From: an uncultured Pseudomonadota bacterium
Lineage (GTDB): Bacteria > Pseudomonadota > Gammaproteobacteria > Ga0077536
Reading direction: 5' to 3'
DNA length: 64,000 nucleotides
NCBI GenBank assembly: GCA_902557415.1
Contig: CACEAA010000002.1
Span: 1-64,000 of the forward strand
Numbering within the stretch: the first letter of the stretch is position 1; the number at the start of each line of letters is the position of its first letter. Under the pieces are notes generated by a model, which saw only the letters and a list, made by a program, of their open reading frames with translations, was not told the DNA's origin and searched no databases. Below, in pieces: positions 44,881-54,218 of this stretch. The translations under genes and the position numbers were made by a program.

Positions 44881-45690
44881 TTATGTCGGCGAATCTAAAT
44901 CAAACTTTGGTGACCTTTTTTCTCTATGTGATCGCACACCTTCGGCGGCTTCAGGAGAGGCAAACCCTAACATCTCCAATGCTGTAGACGCGTCGAAGCT
45001 GGGACCAGCCATTCGATACCAATTATTTAGAGCGTACTTAGTCCATCTAGTGGCGGCAGGCGCGCTATCACGCAATCGTTCAGCAATATGTATTGCTTTA
45101 GCTTGCAATTCGTTGTCCTCGACACATAGCGAAACCATGCCCAAACGCTCTGCCTCTTCACCGTCCATAGGTTCGCACAAAAGCAAATGGTACTTCGCTT
45201 TAGCCATACCACAGAGAAGTGGCCAGTTGATCACCGCAGAGTCGCCCGCGGCTACTCCTAACCGTGTGTGACCATCGACTATTTTCGCAGACTTCCCTGC
45301 GATTGAAATATCGGCTAACAACCCCGCCACTAGGCCCGCGCCAACTGCGGCACCATTAATAGCCGAAACTATTGGTTTAGAGCAGTTTATAATGTTGTAA
45401 ACCAGATCTCGAGCTTCTTTCCAGGAACGAGCTCGCGCTTTATGATCCTCTATCATATCTTCAATCATCCCAAAATCCCCGCCTGCGGAGAATGCCTTAC
45501 CTTTGCCGGTCAAGATCACTGAACTTACGTTTTCGTCTTCATCTATATCCCGCCAGATATAAGTCAGTTCTCGATGTCCCTCGGCATCAAGAGAGTTCAT
45601 AGTCTCCGGCTTATCAAATGTGATTCGTAAGATTCGATCGCCGGGACTGTCAATCTTCAGCGCGTGATATTTTCTATAGCGGTCAAGCAT
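44881..45690 (-). CDS. Enoyl-CoA hydratase/isomerase family protein
   Basis: A 269-residue crotonase: GKAFSAGGDFGM and AINGAAVGAGLVAG are the oxyanion-hole boxes, and GFASPEAAEGVRSHREKRSPKF is the C-terminal family end. The second box has VDGHTRLGVAAGD, where the usual acidic residues are not obvious, so the exact reaction is unclear. It lies 61 bases downstream of nothing on the same strand other than the PQQ gene start and is divergent from the crotonase at 45852. Confidence 0.9.
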   Translation of the reverse strand: MLDRYRKYHALKIDSPGDRILRITFDKPETMNSLDAEGHRELTYIWRDIDEDENVSSVILTGKGKAFSAGGDFGMIEDMIEDHKARARSWKEARDLVYNIINCSKPIVSAINGAAVGAGLVAGLLADISIAGKSAKIVDGHTRLGVAAGDSAVINWPLLCGMAKAKYHLLLCEPMDGEEAERLGMVSLCVEDNELQAKAIHIAERLRDSAPAATRWTKYALNNWYRMAGPSFDASTALEMLGFASPEAAEGVRSHREKRSPKFDLDSPT

Positions 45691-45851
45691 GATTTCACCT
45701 CAAGTAATATTTTTTTCATTTCTAAGTTTTAAAGACATCAGCATCGATATTATGGTGACATTATACAGGGGACTAATATAGCGTAACATTGTAGGATACT
45801 ACGACTGCTGTATTTGCTATAGATGAGAAATATCTGAGGGAGATGCCACTA

Positions 45852-46649
45852 ATGCCTGATTTGCTTGTAAATATTGAGGATCACATCGCTACGTTAACTC
45901 TCAATCGCCCCGAGGCCCGTAACGCGTTAAGCGAGGAAATGAGAACACTACTAAAAGAGTCTCTTTGCGAGATCGAAAGTGACGACAATGTGCGATGTGT
46001 TGTTATACGAGGAGCCGGTGAACATTTCATGGCAGGGGGCGATGTGAAATCCATGTCGACCATGTTGGATGAAGAACCCGAAAAAATACGAGTAGCCTTC
46101 CGAAAAAGGATTTATGAAGGTATCAATTCAATCATGCTTTCGATCAGACGCATGCCGAAACCGGTTATTGCTAGCGTTTCAGGAGCAGCCGCCGGCGCGG
46201 GTGTGAGTATGGCCATGTCATGTGATCTAGTTATAGCCGATAGCGATTCATTTTTCACTTTGGCTTACTGTCATATTGGTACGACTCCTGATGGAGGCGC
46301 CTCTTTCCAGCTCCCGAGAAGTGTCGGAGTTAAAAGAGCTATGGAAATCGCACTTCTAGGAGATCGTTACGATGCAGAAACGGCAAGATCCCTTGGTATG
46401 ATTAATTTTGTGAGCAAGCCCGGAGAGTTAGCAAACGAAACACAAAAGCTGGCGAATAGGCTATCGCTGGGACCTACCCATGTTTACGCAAACACCAAAA
46501 AACTACTCTACCAATCAATAGGTAACGATTTTGAAACACAGCTTCAAATGGAGGCTGATTTTTTCGCTGATTGCGCGTCCCGCAAAGATTTTAAAGAAGG
46601 TGTTACGGCCTTTGTGGAAAAAAGAAGGACGAATTTCAAAGGGAATTAA
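45852..46649 (+). CDS. Enoyl-CoA hydratase/isomerase family protein
   Basis: A 265-residue crotonase. The ATG at 45852 has GAGGGAG nine bases upstream; the in-frame ATG at 45843 directly abuts that site and is unlikely. GEHFMAGGDVKSM and VSGAAAGAGVSMA are the oxyanion-hole boxes, TPDGGASFQLPR is the active-site helix, and FVEKRRTNFKG ends the protein. The pattern resembles PaaG-type isomerases. It converges on the Nudix gene at 46654. Confidence 0.92.
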   Translation: MPDLLVNIEDHIATLTLNRPEARNALSEEMRTLLKESLCEIESDDNVRCVVIRGAGEHFMAGGDVKSMSTMLDEEPEKIRVAFRKRIYEGINSIMLSIRRMPKPVIASVSGAAAGAGVSMAMSCDLVIADSDSFFTLAYCHIGTTPDGGASFQLPRSVGVKRAMEIALLGDRYDAETARSLGMINFVSKPGELANETQKLANRLSLGPTHVYANTKKLLYQSIGNDFETQLQMEADFFADCASRKDFKEGVTAFVEKRRTNFKGN

Positions 46650-46653
46650 TTGT

Positions 46654-47313
46654 TTAGCTCCAAGCGAACTTAGGTTGGTCAAAATGAGCAACTCGAGTTG
46701 ATTTTCCTAGCACGGCGACTTCCCTAAATTGATAGATAATCGCGGCAGTTGGAGCGGCAATCCAGTCATCGCCGACAGGCATACGTAATACTGGGTGTGG
46801 CCCGTCGCCAGGATCTAGTAAAGGTGCGTCATCGCGAAGAAATTCAGAAATAGGTATCCTATGAATGGATTCTACTTCGGCTGGATTCGGCTCCAGGTTT
46901 TTCTGATTCCCCGCCCAACACACGACGGGTGTCATTATAAAACCTGAGCGAGTTACGAAGTCATCCAGGCGACCAATAATGTTTTCTTCAGAAACCTTGA
47001 GGCCAATTTCTTCCCGCATCTCTCGAAGGGCCGCCAATTCCGGAGTTTCTCCTTTCTCTAGACGTCCCCCTGGAAAAGACCACTGTCCAGCATGATTTCG
47101 TAAGCGACTGGAGCGCCGAGTCAAAATTAGAGACGCACTTTCTTGCCACACTTTGAACTGAGCCATCCCAGAGAGGACAGGGCCAAACCCACTATCAACA
47201 ATCGTAACAGCGACCGCAGCAGATCGACCGTCTGTACTAGCCTGAATATAGTCAAATTCTTTTAAGTTTGATTCGACAAGTCTCCTAAACTTAGGGTCTA
47301 CTAAGTGAGCCAT
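46654..47313 (-). CDS. Nudix hydrolase, CoA pyrophosphatase type
   Basis: A 219-residue Nudix protein. The box GGRLEKGETPELAALREMRE continues into EIGL, matching G-x5-E-x7-REUXEEXGU. The upstream RLRNHAGQWSFPGG is the extra motif of the CoA-pyrophosphatase subfamily (NudL/Nudt7-like), which splits CoA or acyl-CoA to phosphopantetheine and adenosine diphosphate. Such activity fits a region dense in acyl-CoA genes. It is cytoplasmic and appears to be a single gene. Confidence 0.92.
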   Translation of the reverse strand: MAHLVDPKFRRLVESNLKEFDYIQASTDGRSAAVAVTIVDSGFGPVLSGMAQFKVWQESASLILTRRSSRLRNHAGQWSFPGGRLEKGETPELAALREMREEIGLKVSEENIIGRLDDFVTRSGFIMTPVVCWAGNQKNLEPNPAEVESIHRIPISEFLRDDAPLLDPGDGPHPVLRMPVGDDWIAAPTAAIIYQFREVAVLGKSTRVAHFDQPKFAWS

Positions 47314-47463
47314 AAACTAAATCACCATTAAATATCAAGTAAAAATACTAAACACCATAATGCCCGTACTCGAGAAAACAAATTAGGTCGCAGTATTGAC
47401 GTGCGCACCAAGATTACGGCACGATTAGCGTAACTAAAAAACTATTATACATCAGGTTTCACA

Positions 47464-48621
47464 ATGCAATTTTCTCTGACTGACGAACAGACTATGATTC
47501 AAGACACGGCAAGGCGTTTCGCTGAAACAGAACTGTCGCCTGTAGCCGCCATACTGGAAGATGCTAGCGAAAGACCCACGTACCTCAAAAACTTAAAAAA
47601 ACTCGCCGATATAGGCTTCATGGGCCTAAATATATCCTCAGACTACGGCGGATCTGAGGCTGGTGTGATCCCATTTAGTTTAGCACTCACTGAAATTGGA
47701 CGAGCGTGCGCATCGACGGCAGTGGCGATGTCAGTAAATAACCTAGTTGGCGAGGTAGTACAGTCAATCGGCACCGAGGACCAGAAAAATCAATATATCC
47801 CAAAGCTGTGTAGTGGGGAGTTCGCTTGCGCATCATTTTGTCTCACAGAAGCGGGGGCTGGTTCGGATCCCTCTCGATTAAAAACTCTTGCTACAAAAGA
47901 CGGGGCTGAGTGGGTACTTAATGGCAGTAAAATGTGGATTAGTAGTGCCGAGTACGCAGGTTTTTTTGTCGTCTGGGCTGTCACCGATCCGACGCTCCCT
48001 GCGGGAAAAGGAATCTCCTGCTTCCTCGTTGATGCTGATAACCCTGGAGTAACGATAGGAACAGCCGAAAATAAAATGGGGCAACAAGCATCATCAACGA
48101 ATTCGGTACATTTTGATGATTGCAGAATTTCTAATAACGCGATGCTTGGGACCGAAAACCAGGGATTTAAGATTGCAGTGGGGGAATTGGTGGGGGGTAG
48201 AATAGGTATTGCGTCTCTTGCGCTTGGATTAGGCTCCGCTGCAATTGATTTTGCCAGAAAATATACTACGGAACGTGAACAGTTCGGTGAAAAAATAAGT
48301 AATTTTCAGGGGCCTCAATTCATGATGGCCGACACTTATACTGAAAAAGAGGCGGCAAGGCTAATGGTTCTGCAAGCTGCCTGGAAAAAAGATAATAATG
48401 AACCGTATATGAAAGCAGCGTCGATGGCTAAACTCTACTGCACTGAATGGGCAAATAGAGCCTGCTACACTGCCCTCCAATTGATGGGAGGCGCTGGTTA
48501 TACTAAGGACTACCCACTTGAGCGCTATACTAGGGACGCTCGAGTAACTACGATTTACGAGGGAACTAGCGAAATACAGCGGGTCATAATAGCAAGAGAG
48601 CTACTGAAAGAAATTGCATAA
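47464..48621 (+). CDS. Acyl-CoA dehydrogenase
   Basis: A 385-residue protein of standard length. FCLTEAGAGSDPS and MWISSAEYAGFFVVWA are the FAD/substrate boxes; FGEKISNFQGPQFMMAD and LMGGAGYTKDYP follow. The C-terminal IYEGTSEIQRVIIAR holds the typical late glutamate region. It resembles short or medium-chain enzymes. It opens a plus-strand unit with DUF3237, an LLM oxidoreductase and an acetoacetate decarboxylase-like gene. Confidence 0.95.
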   Translation: MQFSLTDEQTMIQDTARRFAETELSPVAAILEDASERPTYLKNLKKLADIGFMGLNISSDYGGSEAGVIPFSLALTEIGRACASTAVAMSVNNLVGEVVQSIGTEDQKNQYIPKLCSGEFACASFCLTEAGAGSDPSRLKTLATKDGAEWVLNGSKMWISSAEYAGFFVVWAVTDPTLPAGKGISCFLVDADNPGVTIGTAENKMGQQASSTNSVHFDDCRISNNAMLGTENQGFKIAVGELVGGRIGIASLALGLGSAAIDFARKYTTEREQFGEKISNFQGPQFMMADTYTEKEAARLMVLQAAWKKDNNEPYMKAASMAKLYCTEWANRACYTALQLMGGAGYTKDYPLERYTRDARVTTIYEGTSEIQRVIIARELLKEIA

Positions 48622-48690
48622 TCAACAAACTTAACTAAACTGACAAAGAAAATAACGATAGAAGTCACACTCAAGTTGGAGGAATAAATC

Positions 48691-49149
48691 ATGAGAATGG
48701 AAAAATTATTATCGTATCACGCGAATTTGCTGCCCGGGTTAGATGTCGGTGAGGGTCCTTTTGGGAACAGGCTAATAGTCGAAGTCGAGGGTGGCGAATT
48801 TGAAGGTCCTAAGCTAAAGGGAACCATCAGAAAACATGCTGCCGCGGACTGGTTAACACTTCGTGAGGACTACGGACACCTTGACGTGAGAGCTACCTTT
48901 GAAACACATGATGGTGCTTATATATTTGTAGAATACAAAGGTAAACTCGAGATGACTGCTGCAGTGCAAGCCGCCCTGAGCACAGGAGAAGGTTCTACAG
49001 AAATCGGTGATCAATACTTCTTTACAGAGATACTTATGCAAACCGGTGACGAGCGATACAAATGGGTGAACAATATTATATGTGTAGGTCAAGGGAGAAT
49101 TCTTCCTGGGCGTGTGGAGTATGATGTCTATCAAGCTATGAATGACTAA
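48691..49149 (+). CDS. DUF3237 family protein
   Basis: A 152-residue protein matching the DUF3237 pattern: ANLLPGLDVGEGPFGNR at the N-terminus, KLKGTIRKHAAADWLTLRED in the middle and a final IICVGQGRILPGRVEYDVY. The family is a small beta-barrel of unknown function commonly found beside oxidative catabolic genes. The ATG follows GGAGGAAT. It sits between an acyl-CoA dehydrogenase and an LLM oxidoreductase, so a role in the same pathway is likely but unspecified. Confidence 0.9.
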   Translation: MRMEKLLSYHANLLPGLDVGEGPFGNRLIVEVEGGEFEGPKLKGTIRKHAAADWLTLREDYGHLDVRATFETHDGAYIFVEYKGKLEMTAAVQAALSTGEGSTEIGDQYFFTEILMQTGDERYKWVNNIICVGQGRILPGRVEYDVYQAMND

Positions 49150-49178
49150 TGCGATAATATCTAGGGCAAAACTAAATT

Positions 49179-50285
49179 ATGAAATTCGGTTTATTCTATG
49201 AACTATCAACTCCTCGGCCTTTTACTACCGAGAATCAACGTATGGTCATTGAAAACGCAATTGAGCAAACAGTACTCGCTGATCAGTTGGGCTTTTCGAG
49301 CGTATGGTGCGTAGAGCATCATTTTCTTGAAGAATACAGTCATTCTAGCTGTCCCGATATGTTTCTCACTGCGGTAGCTAGAGAAACTAAGGATATTCGA
49401 GTGTGCTTTGGCATTGGAACTTGCGTTCCCGCAATGCACTCTCCTATCCGATGGGCCGAAAAAGCTGCTTATCTTGACATGCTTTCCAATGGACGCGTTG
49501 AGTTCGGCACGGGACGCTCTTCTACTTGGAATGAACTCGGCGGCTTTGAGGCTAATGTTGATGATACAAAAAAAAGCTGGGACGAGTACTGCCGGGTCAT
49601 ACCCAAAATGTGGACTCAAGAGAGATTTTCGTATGAAGGTAATTATTTCAGTATGCCAGAGCGGTGCATCCTACCTAAGCCAGTGCAACAACCCCATCCC
49701 CCTATGTGGGTAGCAGTCACTGCTCCTGGCACCGAGTTAGATGCAGCTGATAGAGGTATGGGCGCGTTGATTCTTTCTATATCTGATGTTGAACGCAATG
49801 TTCCCAGAATTCAAGAGTACCGGGAACATATAAAAAAATGTGAGCCCGTAGGTGAATTTATTAACGACCAAGTGGCAATCGCTAATTGGATGTATTGTCA
49901 CGAAGACAGTGAACACGCAAAACAAAAAGGGAACGAGCTGATTGGAACGTTTGGCTATATGGCGGGCCAAACGGTAGAAATATCTGAGGCGTACCCCGCT
50001 AACAGTTACAAAGCTCTTGGCCTGCTAGGCTCTTTAAGGCAGGATCCGAACGCTCCAGGCGATAAGAAAAATCCGCCTGCAAGTGGACTATGTTTCGGAG
50101 ATCCGGCTACGATAATCAAAACTATCAAACTCTGGGAAGATGCTGGGGCCGATCAGATAATTTTCATGGTCCAAGCGCGCGAGCATTTACCCCAAGAAGA
50201 AGTCCTTAAAAGCATGCGTCTTTTCGCGAACGAAGTTATGCCACATTTTAATGAAGATAAAACACCGATGAAAGCAAGCGCGTGA
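49179..50285 (+). CDS. Luciferase-like (LLM) flavin-dependent oxidoreductase
   Basis: A 368-residue monooxygenase-type LLM protein: FGLFYELSTPRP at the N-terminus, SVWCVEHHFLEEYSHSSCP and RVEFGTGRSSTWNELGGF in the barrel, PHPPMWVAVTAPGT and a late DAGADQIIFMVQ box. It is closer to FMN-dependent alkanal monooxygenase-type proteins than to the two shorter LLM proteins at 51103 and 52291. The stop overlaps the start of the acetoacetate decarboxylase-like gene (GTGA), so the two are translationally coupled. Confidence 0.93.
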   Translation: MKFGLFYELSTPRPFTTENQRMVIENAIEQTVLADQLGFSSVWCVEHHFLEEYSHSSCPDMFLTAVARETKDIRVCFGIGTCVPAMHSPIRWAEKAAYLDMLSNGRVEFGTGRSSTWNELGGFEANVDDTKKSWDEYCRVIPKMWTQERFSYEGNYFSMPERCILPKPVQQPHPPMWVAVTAPGTELDAADRGMGALILSISDVERNVPRIQEYREHIKKCEPVGEFINDQVAIANWMYCHEDSEHAKQKGNELIGTFGYMAGQTVEISEAYPANSYKALGLLGSLRQDPNAPGDKKNPPASGLCFGDPATIIKTIKLWEDAGADQIIFMVQAREHLPQEEVLKSMRLFANEVMPHFNEDKTPMKASA

Positions 50286-51049
50286 GATATCCAGAGTTAC
50301 TTTACGGCCGCGGGGATCCTAAAACTATCGCGGTTAGCAAAATCCCTCTTGATTTAAAAGATAGTTCTAATATCGACATCGACAATGTTGAGATTTTTTA
50401 TACATTATATGAACTGAAAATGAGCATTGCTGAGGCAATCTTACCGGCGAGCCTTCATCCCAGTATTCCAGCTCTTTTCAGTATAACATTCCTCTCCGGA
50501 GAGCACGAGACAACTGGGCCCTTCAATCTTGCTTACATTGGTATTGCTTGTCGTACCGGAATAAAACCGAGACATCTAATAATTAAATCATTTTGTGATA
50601 ATGATGTCGCTCTCAAACTATTCGCGACACGCTATGGTTTCAATCCATCTTTAGCGGAGGTTTCGTGCAGAGAAACTTACGACAGAGTGAATGGAAGAAT
50701 CTGTCATGAAGACCGAATAGTCGCAGATATTAGCATCGGTAATTGCATCCCACTCGTTGGATCAGGTGGCGTGGTAAAATATTCACCAGCTTTGAATGCT
50801 TGCGCGCTAGATTCTCAGACCAAACTAGTCCAATTTGAAGCGAATTACGAATTTAAAACAGTCATTCGTGGAGAGCCTTCAGACCAGGTATTCGATTCCA
50901 AAGAACTAGGCCATGAAGGCTTGAATACTCATTATCCGGTAGCAGGTACATATGCTGTGACAAATATCAATCTCTTACCCGCTCGTTTCCAAGTTGATTT
51001 AGTCAATCCAGCTGAAACAGGTGGAGCAAGCAAAATCACGAAAACGTAA
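50282..51049 (+). CDS. Acetoacetate decarboxylase-like protein
   Basis: A 255-residue protein with the overall acetoacetate decarboxylase-fold pattern: ALFSITFLSGEHETTGPFNLAYIG in the central part and later CIPLVGSGGVVKYSP. The classical Schiff-base lysine segment is not obvious, so it may be a noncatalytic or divergent member. It starts at a GTG overlapping the LLM stop. It ends the plus-strand unit, and the hairpin at 51069 follows. Confidence 0.6.
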   Translation: MRYPELLYGRGDPKTIAVSKIPLDLKDSSNIDIDNVEIFYTLYELKMSIAEAILPASLHPSIPALFSITFLSGEHETTGPFNLAYIGIACRTGIKPRHLIIKSFCDNDVALKLFATRYGFNPSLAEVSCRETYDRVNGRICHEDRIVADISIGNCIPLVGSGGVVKYSPALNACALDSQTKLVQFEANYEFKTVIRGEPSDQVFDSKELGHEGLNTHYPVAGTYAVTNINLLPARFQVDLVNPAETGGASKITKT

Positions 51050-51068
51050 CGTGAAAAATAACGTTGTA

Positions 51069-51088
51069 GCTCCCCACAAAGAGGGAGC
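51069..51088. terminator. Hairpin between convergent genes
   Basis: GCTCCC-CACAAAGA-GGGAGC is a perfect six-pair inverted repeat in the 53-base gap between the convergent genes ending at 51049 (plus) and 51103 (minus). It lacks an immediate T-run in either direction but the location fits a two-way terminator. Confidence 0.4.
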
Positions 51089-51102
51089 CACAAAACCGCT
51101 AA

Positions 51103-52185
51103 TTAACGAAATGCCGGCATAACTAATTCAGCGAAATCTCGATATACCTTGTGTGCCTGATCAGCATCGGGAAGGATATTCAATTCCTTAAGTCCAGATT
51201 TTTCCCTGGCTTTCATCTCTTCAATAATTTCTTCTGGTGTACCTGCTAAGCACGTAGCCTTTATAGCTTCTGGCGTAACGAATTTCCTTTCCTCCGGCTG
51301 CATGTAGGTACAATGACCATCATGTATTTGTCGGAAACGTGCGTCTTCAGGCAGAGAAAACTTGCTAACTCGATCTACGTATTCTTCCCAGACACTCGCG
51401 AAGTGAGCTGGCACCATATCATCATTTTCTCCGTACTTTTTCCAAATCTCATAGAAAAAATGTAGCTCACATGTCACCCAAGACCCTACCTCATCTATGA
51501 CTCGGTCATCAGTCAACTTCTCACCTGGACGAAGTACGCAACCCGCAGTCAATACCGACGTTTGGAAGTTTTCATCCAATGTTCGTCCCGCAGCAGCAGC
51601 ACCGCCATGGATTCGCTCTAGCTTATCCGATATTTCATTCGGAGCACCGCCAATCGTGACCCAACCATCGCCGTAAGCTCCAGTCGCCTCTAGTGCTTTA
51701 GGTCCATTAGCAGCAACATAAATGGGGATTTTATTATCTAAATTTAAGTAGTAGCGGTCGCGATGTAAGAACTGGATCTCTTGAGTTCTCCCGCGGAAAG
51801 TATAATCTACCGCATCACCATCAAGTAAGGACCGCAAGACCCTCAAGTATTCCCTGAATTCCTTCACAGGCATTGGATCCTGACCCATTACGCGCATTGC
51901 AGTGTGTCCCGTTCCAATCCCTAGGAACGTCCGACCGGGTGCCAACTGATTAATAGTACCGATAGAGTGGGCGGTAACTGGAGCAATTCTAGTTCCAGGG
52001 ATAGCAACACCGGTACCGATTTCAATTCGCTTAGTATTCACCGCAGCAAGCGCCATCGTTGCGTAGCAATCCGACCAGATCATCTGAGAATCAGGAACCC
52101 ACGCGCGGTCATAGCCTAATTCCTCAGCATACCTGATTAAGTCCCAACGATTTATATTAGGGTCTATAGTCACCGCAAATTTCAT
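51103..52185 (-). CDS. LLM oxidoreductase, paralogue 1
   Basis: A 360-residue TIM-barrel LLM protein: GYDRAWVPDSQMIWSDCYAT, GTGVAIPGTRIAPVTAHSI and GRTFLGIGTGHTAMRVMGQ, with YVAANGPKALEATGAYGDG. The pattern is that of mycobacterial-type F420-dependent enzymes, but FMN use is possible. Similarity to the next gene upstream is high across the full length, so the two are tandem duplicates. GGAGAGAGAC precedes the start. It is the last gene of the minus-strand unit 55789-51103. Confidence 0.93.
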   Translation of the reverse strand: MKFAVTIDPNINRWDLIRYAEELGYDRAWVPDSQMIWSDCYATMALAAVNTKRIEIGTGVAIPGTRIAPVTAHSIGTINQLAPGRTFLGIGTGHTAMRVMGQDPMPVKEFREYLRVLRSLLDGDAVDYTFRGRTQEIQFLHRDRYYLNLDNKIPIYVAANGPKALEATGAYGDGWVTIGGAPNEISDKLERIHGGAAAAGRTLDENFQTSVLTAGCVLRPGEKLTDDRVIDEVGSWVTCELHFFYEIWKKYGENDDMVPAHFASVWEEYVDRVSKFSLPEDARFRQIHDGHCTYMQPEERKFVTPEAIKATCLAGTPEEIIEEMKAREKSGLKELNILPDADQAHKVYRDFAELVMPAFR

Positions 52186-52290
52186 GTCTCTCTCCTTGGC
52201 AATCCGCCTTATCTATTAGTATTGCAAAAATATTATATTTATCTTGGTAGAATATATAGTGCCAGCGTCCTAAACTCTGCCAAACTGATT

Positions 52291-53373
52291 TTATCGGAAT
52301 GCAGGGATCACGAGTTCCGCGAAATCTCTGTAGACTTTCCGCGCAGTATCCGCTGAAGGCATAATACTTATGTCTTTTACACCATTCTTCTCTTTTTCCT
52401 TTATTTTTTCGATTATTTCATCGGGGCTCCCAACTAAAGCAGAAGCGGCAATAGCATCTGGTGTCACAAATTTCCTCTCTTCCGGTACTAGATGAGTCGC
52501 GTGATCAAGGTGGATCTGCCTAAAGCGGGCGTTTTCTGGTAGCGAATAATTGTCGACCCGACTGACGTAGTCCTGCCAAAGATTAGCGAAATGTGCTGGT
52601 ACCAGATCTTCCGGCTCGCCCGCTTTTTTCCAGATCTCATAAAAGAAATGGAGCTCGGTGGTCACCCACGAGCCAATCTCATCAATTACTCTATCATCTG
52701 TTAGTTTGTCTCCCGATCTCAATATACTTGGCGCGGTTAAAAACGATGTAAAAAAATCGTCACCTATCGTTCGACCAATAGCCTGCGCCCCGCCCTGAAT
52801 CTGCTCCAAACGACTTGAAATTTCATCTGAATCACCACCTATAGTTACCCAACCATCACCGTAAGCCCCTGTCGCCTCGCAAGCTTTTGGACCATTCGCG
52901 GCAACATAAATAGGAATAGGGTTATCCAAATTTAAGTAACGACGCTCGCGATGAAGAAACTGGATTTCCTGAGTTCGCCCCCGATACGTATAGTCTACGG
53001 CTTCGCCCCCCAGTAAAGCTCTCAGTACACGCAGGTACTCGCGAAATTCTCGAACAGGCATGGGATTTTGACCCATTACTCTCATAGCGGTATGACCAGT
53101 ACCCAGACCTAGGAAAACTCTCCCAGGAGCTAATTGATTGATTGTGGCGATCGAATGGGCAGTAACAGGTGCGATCCGCGTACCCGGAATGGAGACTCCT
53201 GTGCCAATTTTTATTCTTCGCGTGTTCGCTGCCGCTAAGGCTAAAATCGCGTAGCAATCTGACCAGATCATTTGAGAATCGGGGACCCATGCGCGGTCGT
53301 ACCCTAGCTCTTCAGCGTACCTAATGAGATCCCAGTCATTAATATTGGGATCAATTATCACAGAGAACTCCAT
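52291..53373 (-). CDS. LLM oxidoreductase, paralogue 2
   Basis: A 360-residue protein from the ATG at 53373, which has AAGGGGAG upstream; this gives the same length as its paralogue at 51103, whereas the frame extension to 53409 has no counterpart. Boxes GTGVSIPGTRIAPVTAHSI, LGTGHTAMRVMGQNP and YVAANGPKACEATG are shared. Sequence differences are concentrated in the loops that usually shape the substrate site. It may be a separate isoenzyme or part of a heteromer. Confidence 0.93.
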   Translation of the reverse strand: MEFSVIIDPNINDWDLIRYAEELGYDRAWVPDSQMIWSDCYAILALAAANTRRIKIGTGVSIPGTRIAPVTAHSIATINQLAPGRVFLGLGTGHTAMRVMGQNPMPVREFREYLRVLRALLGGEAVDYTYRGRTQEIQFLHRERRYLNLDNPIPIYVAANGPKACEATGAYGDGWVTIGGDSDEISSRLEQIQGGAQAIGRTIGDDFFTSFLTAPSILRSGDKLTDDRVIDEIGSWVTTELHFFYEIWKKAGEPEDLVPAHFANLWQDYVSRVDNYSLPENARFRQIHLDHATHLVPEERKFVTPDAIAASALVGSPDEIIEKIKEKEKNGVKDISIMPSADTARKVYRDFAELVIPAFR

Positions 53374-53474
53374 CGCACCACTCCCCTTGCTATTATAGTA
53401 CTCAGACAAACAGTAGCACTTTTGATAATCACTTCAAGAACAATTGTTCCAAAAATATACTGATTATGGGCCGA

Positions 53475-54218
53475 TCACCCTCTACCTATGAGAGGCATTT
53501 TCGAGGCCATAACTGTCATGAACTGCACATTAGCTTCCAACGGTAAACTTGCCATGTGCAAAACCGCGTTTGCCACGTGTTCGACATCCATCGTTGGCTC
53601 TTTCTCTATTGCTCCGTTCGCTTGTTTAACTCCCCGAGTCATAGGTACTGCCATTTCCGTTAACGCATTACCAACGTCAATTTGACTACAACAGATATTA
53701 AATGGACGTCCGTCTAAAGATAAGCTTTTTGTCAAGCCAGTGATCGCATGCTTTGTGGTGGTATAAGGTACCGACCCGGGCCTAGGTACTTGCGCCGAGA
53801 TTGACCCGTTGTTGATAATCCGCCCCCCTTGCGGTGACTGTGCTCGCATTAATCGAAAGGCCTGCTGAGCTAACAAAAAGGAACCCGTAACATTGGTTTG
53901 CAAAACATCCATCCAGGTCTCATGTGAAATTTCATCTATCAAACAATACGGACTTCCGATTCCTGCATTATTAAAAAGTACGTCTATTCTGCCGTGGTCT
54001 AACTCAATCTTTACAAAAGCCTGTCTTACCTGCTCTCGATCGGTCACATCACATACGAGAACATCAGCAGAAGCCGCGCCAGCAGCAGTCTCTAAAAGAG
54101 TACTCTGCTTACGACCCATCAATACCACTGTGTAACCATTTGCTAAAAATTTACGTGCAGTAGCACGGCCAATGCCACTACCTGCACCGCTTATTAGCGC
54201 AATAGGCAATGCATTCAT
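53475..54218 (-). CDS. SDR-family dehydrogenase
   Basis: A 247-residue SDR. The cofactor box is SGAGSGIGRATA, the NNAG motif is FNNAGIG, the catalytic Ser is in NNGSISAQ, and the YxxxK motif is YTTTK. All classical residues are present. NAD(P)-dependent oxidation or reduction of a hydroxy or keto group is likely. Its ATG shares a base with the stop of the acyl-CoA ligase gene (TAATG), so the genes are translationally coupled. Confidence 0.95.
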   Translation of the reverse strand: MNALPIALISGAGSGIGRATARKFLANGYTVVLMGRKQSTLLETAAGAASADVLVCDVTDREQVRQAFVKIELDHGRIDVLFNNAGIGSPYCLIDEISHETWMDVLQTNVTGSFLLAQQAFRLMRAQSPQGGRIINNGSISAQVPRPGSVPYTTTKHAITGLTKSLSLDGRPFNICCSQIDVGNALTEMAVPMTRGVKQANGAIEKEPTMDVEHVANAVLHMASLPLEANVQFMTVMASKMPLIGRG

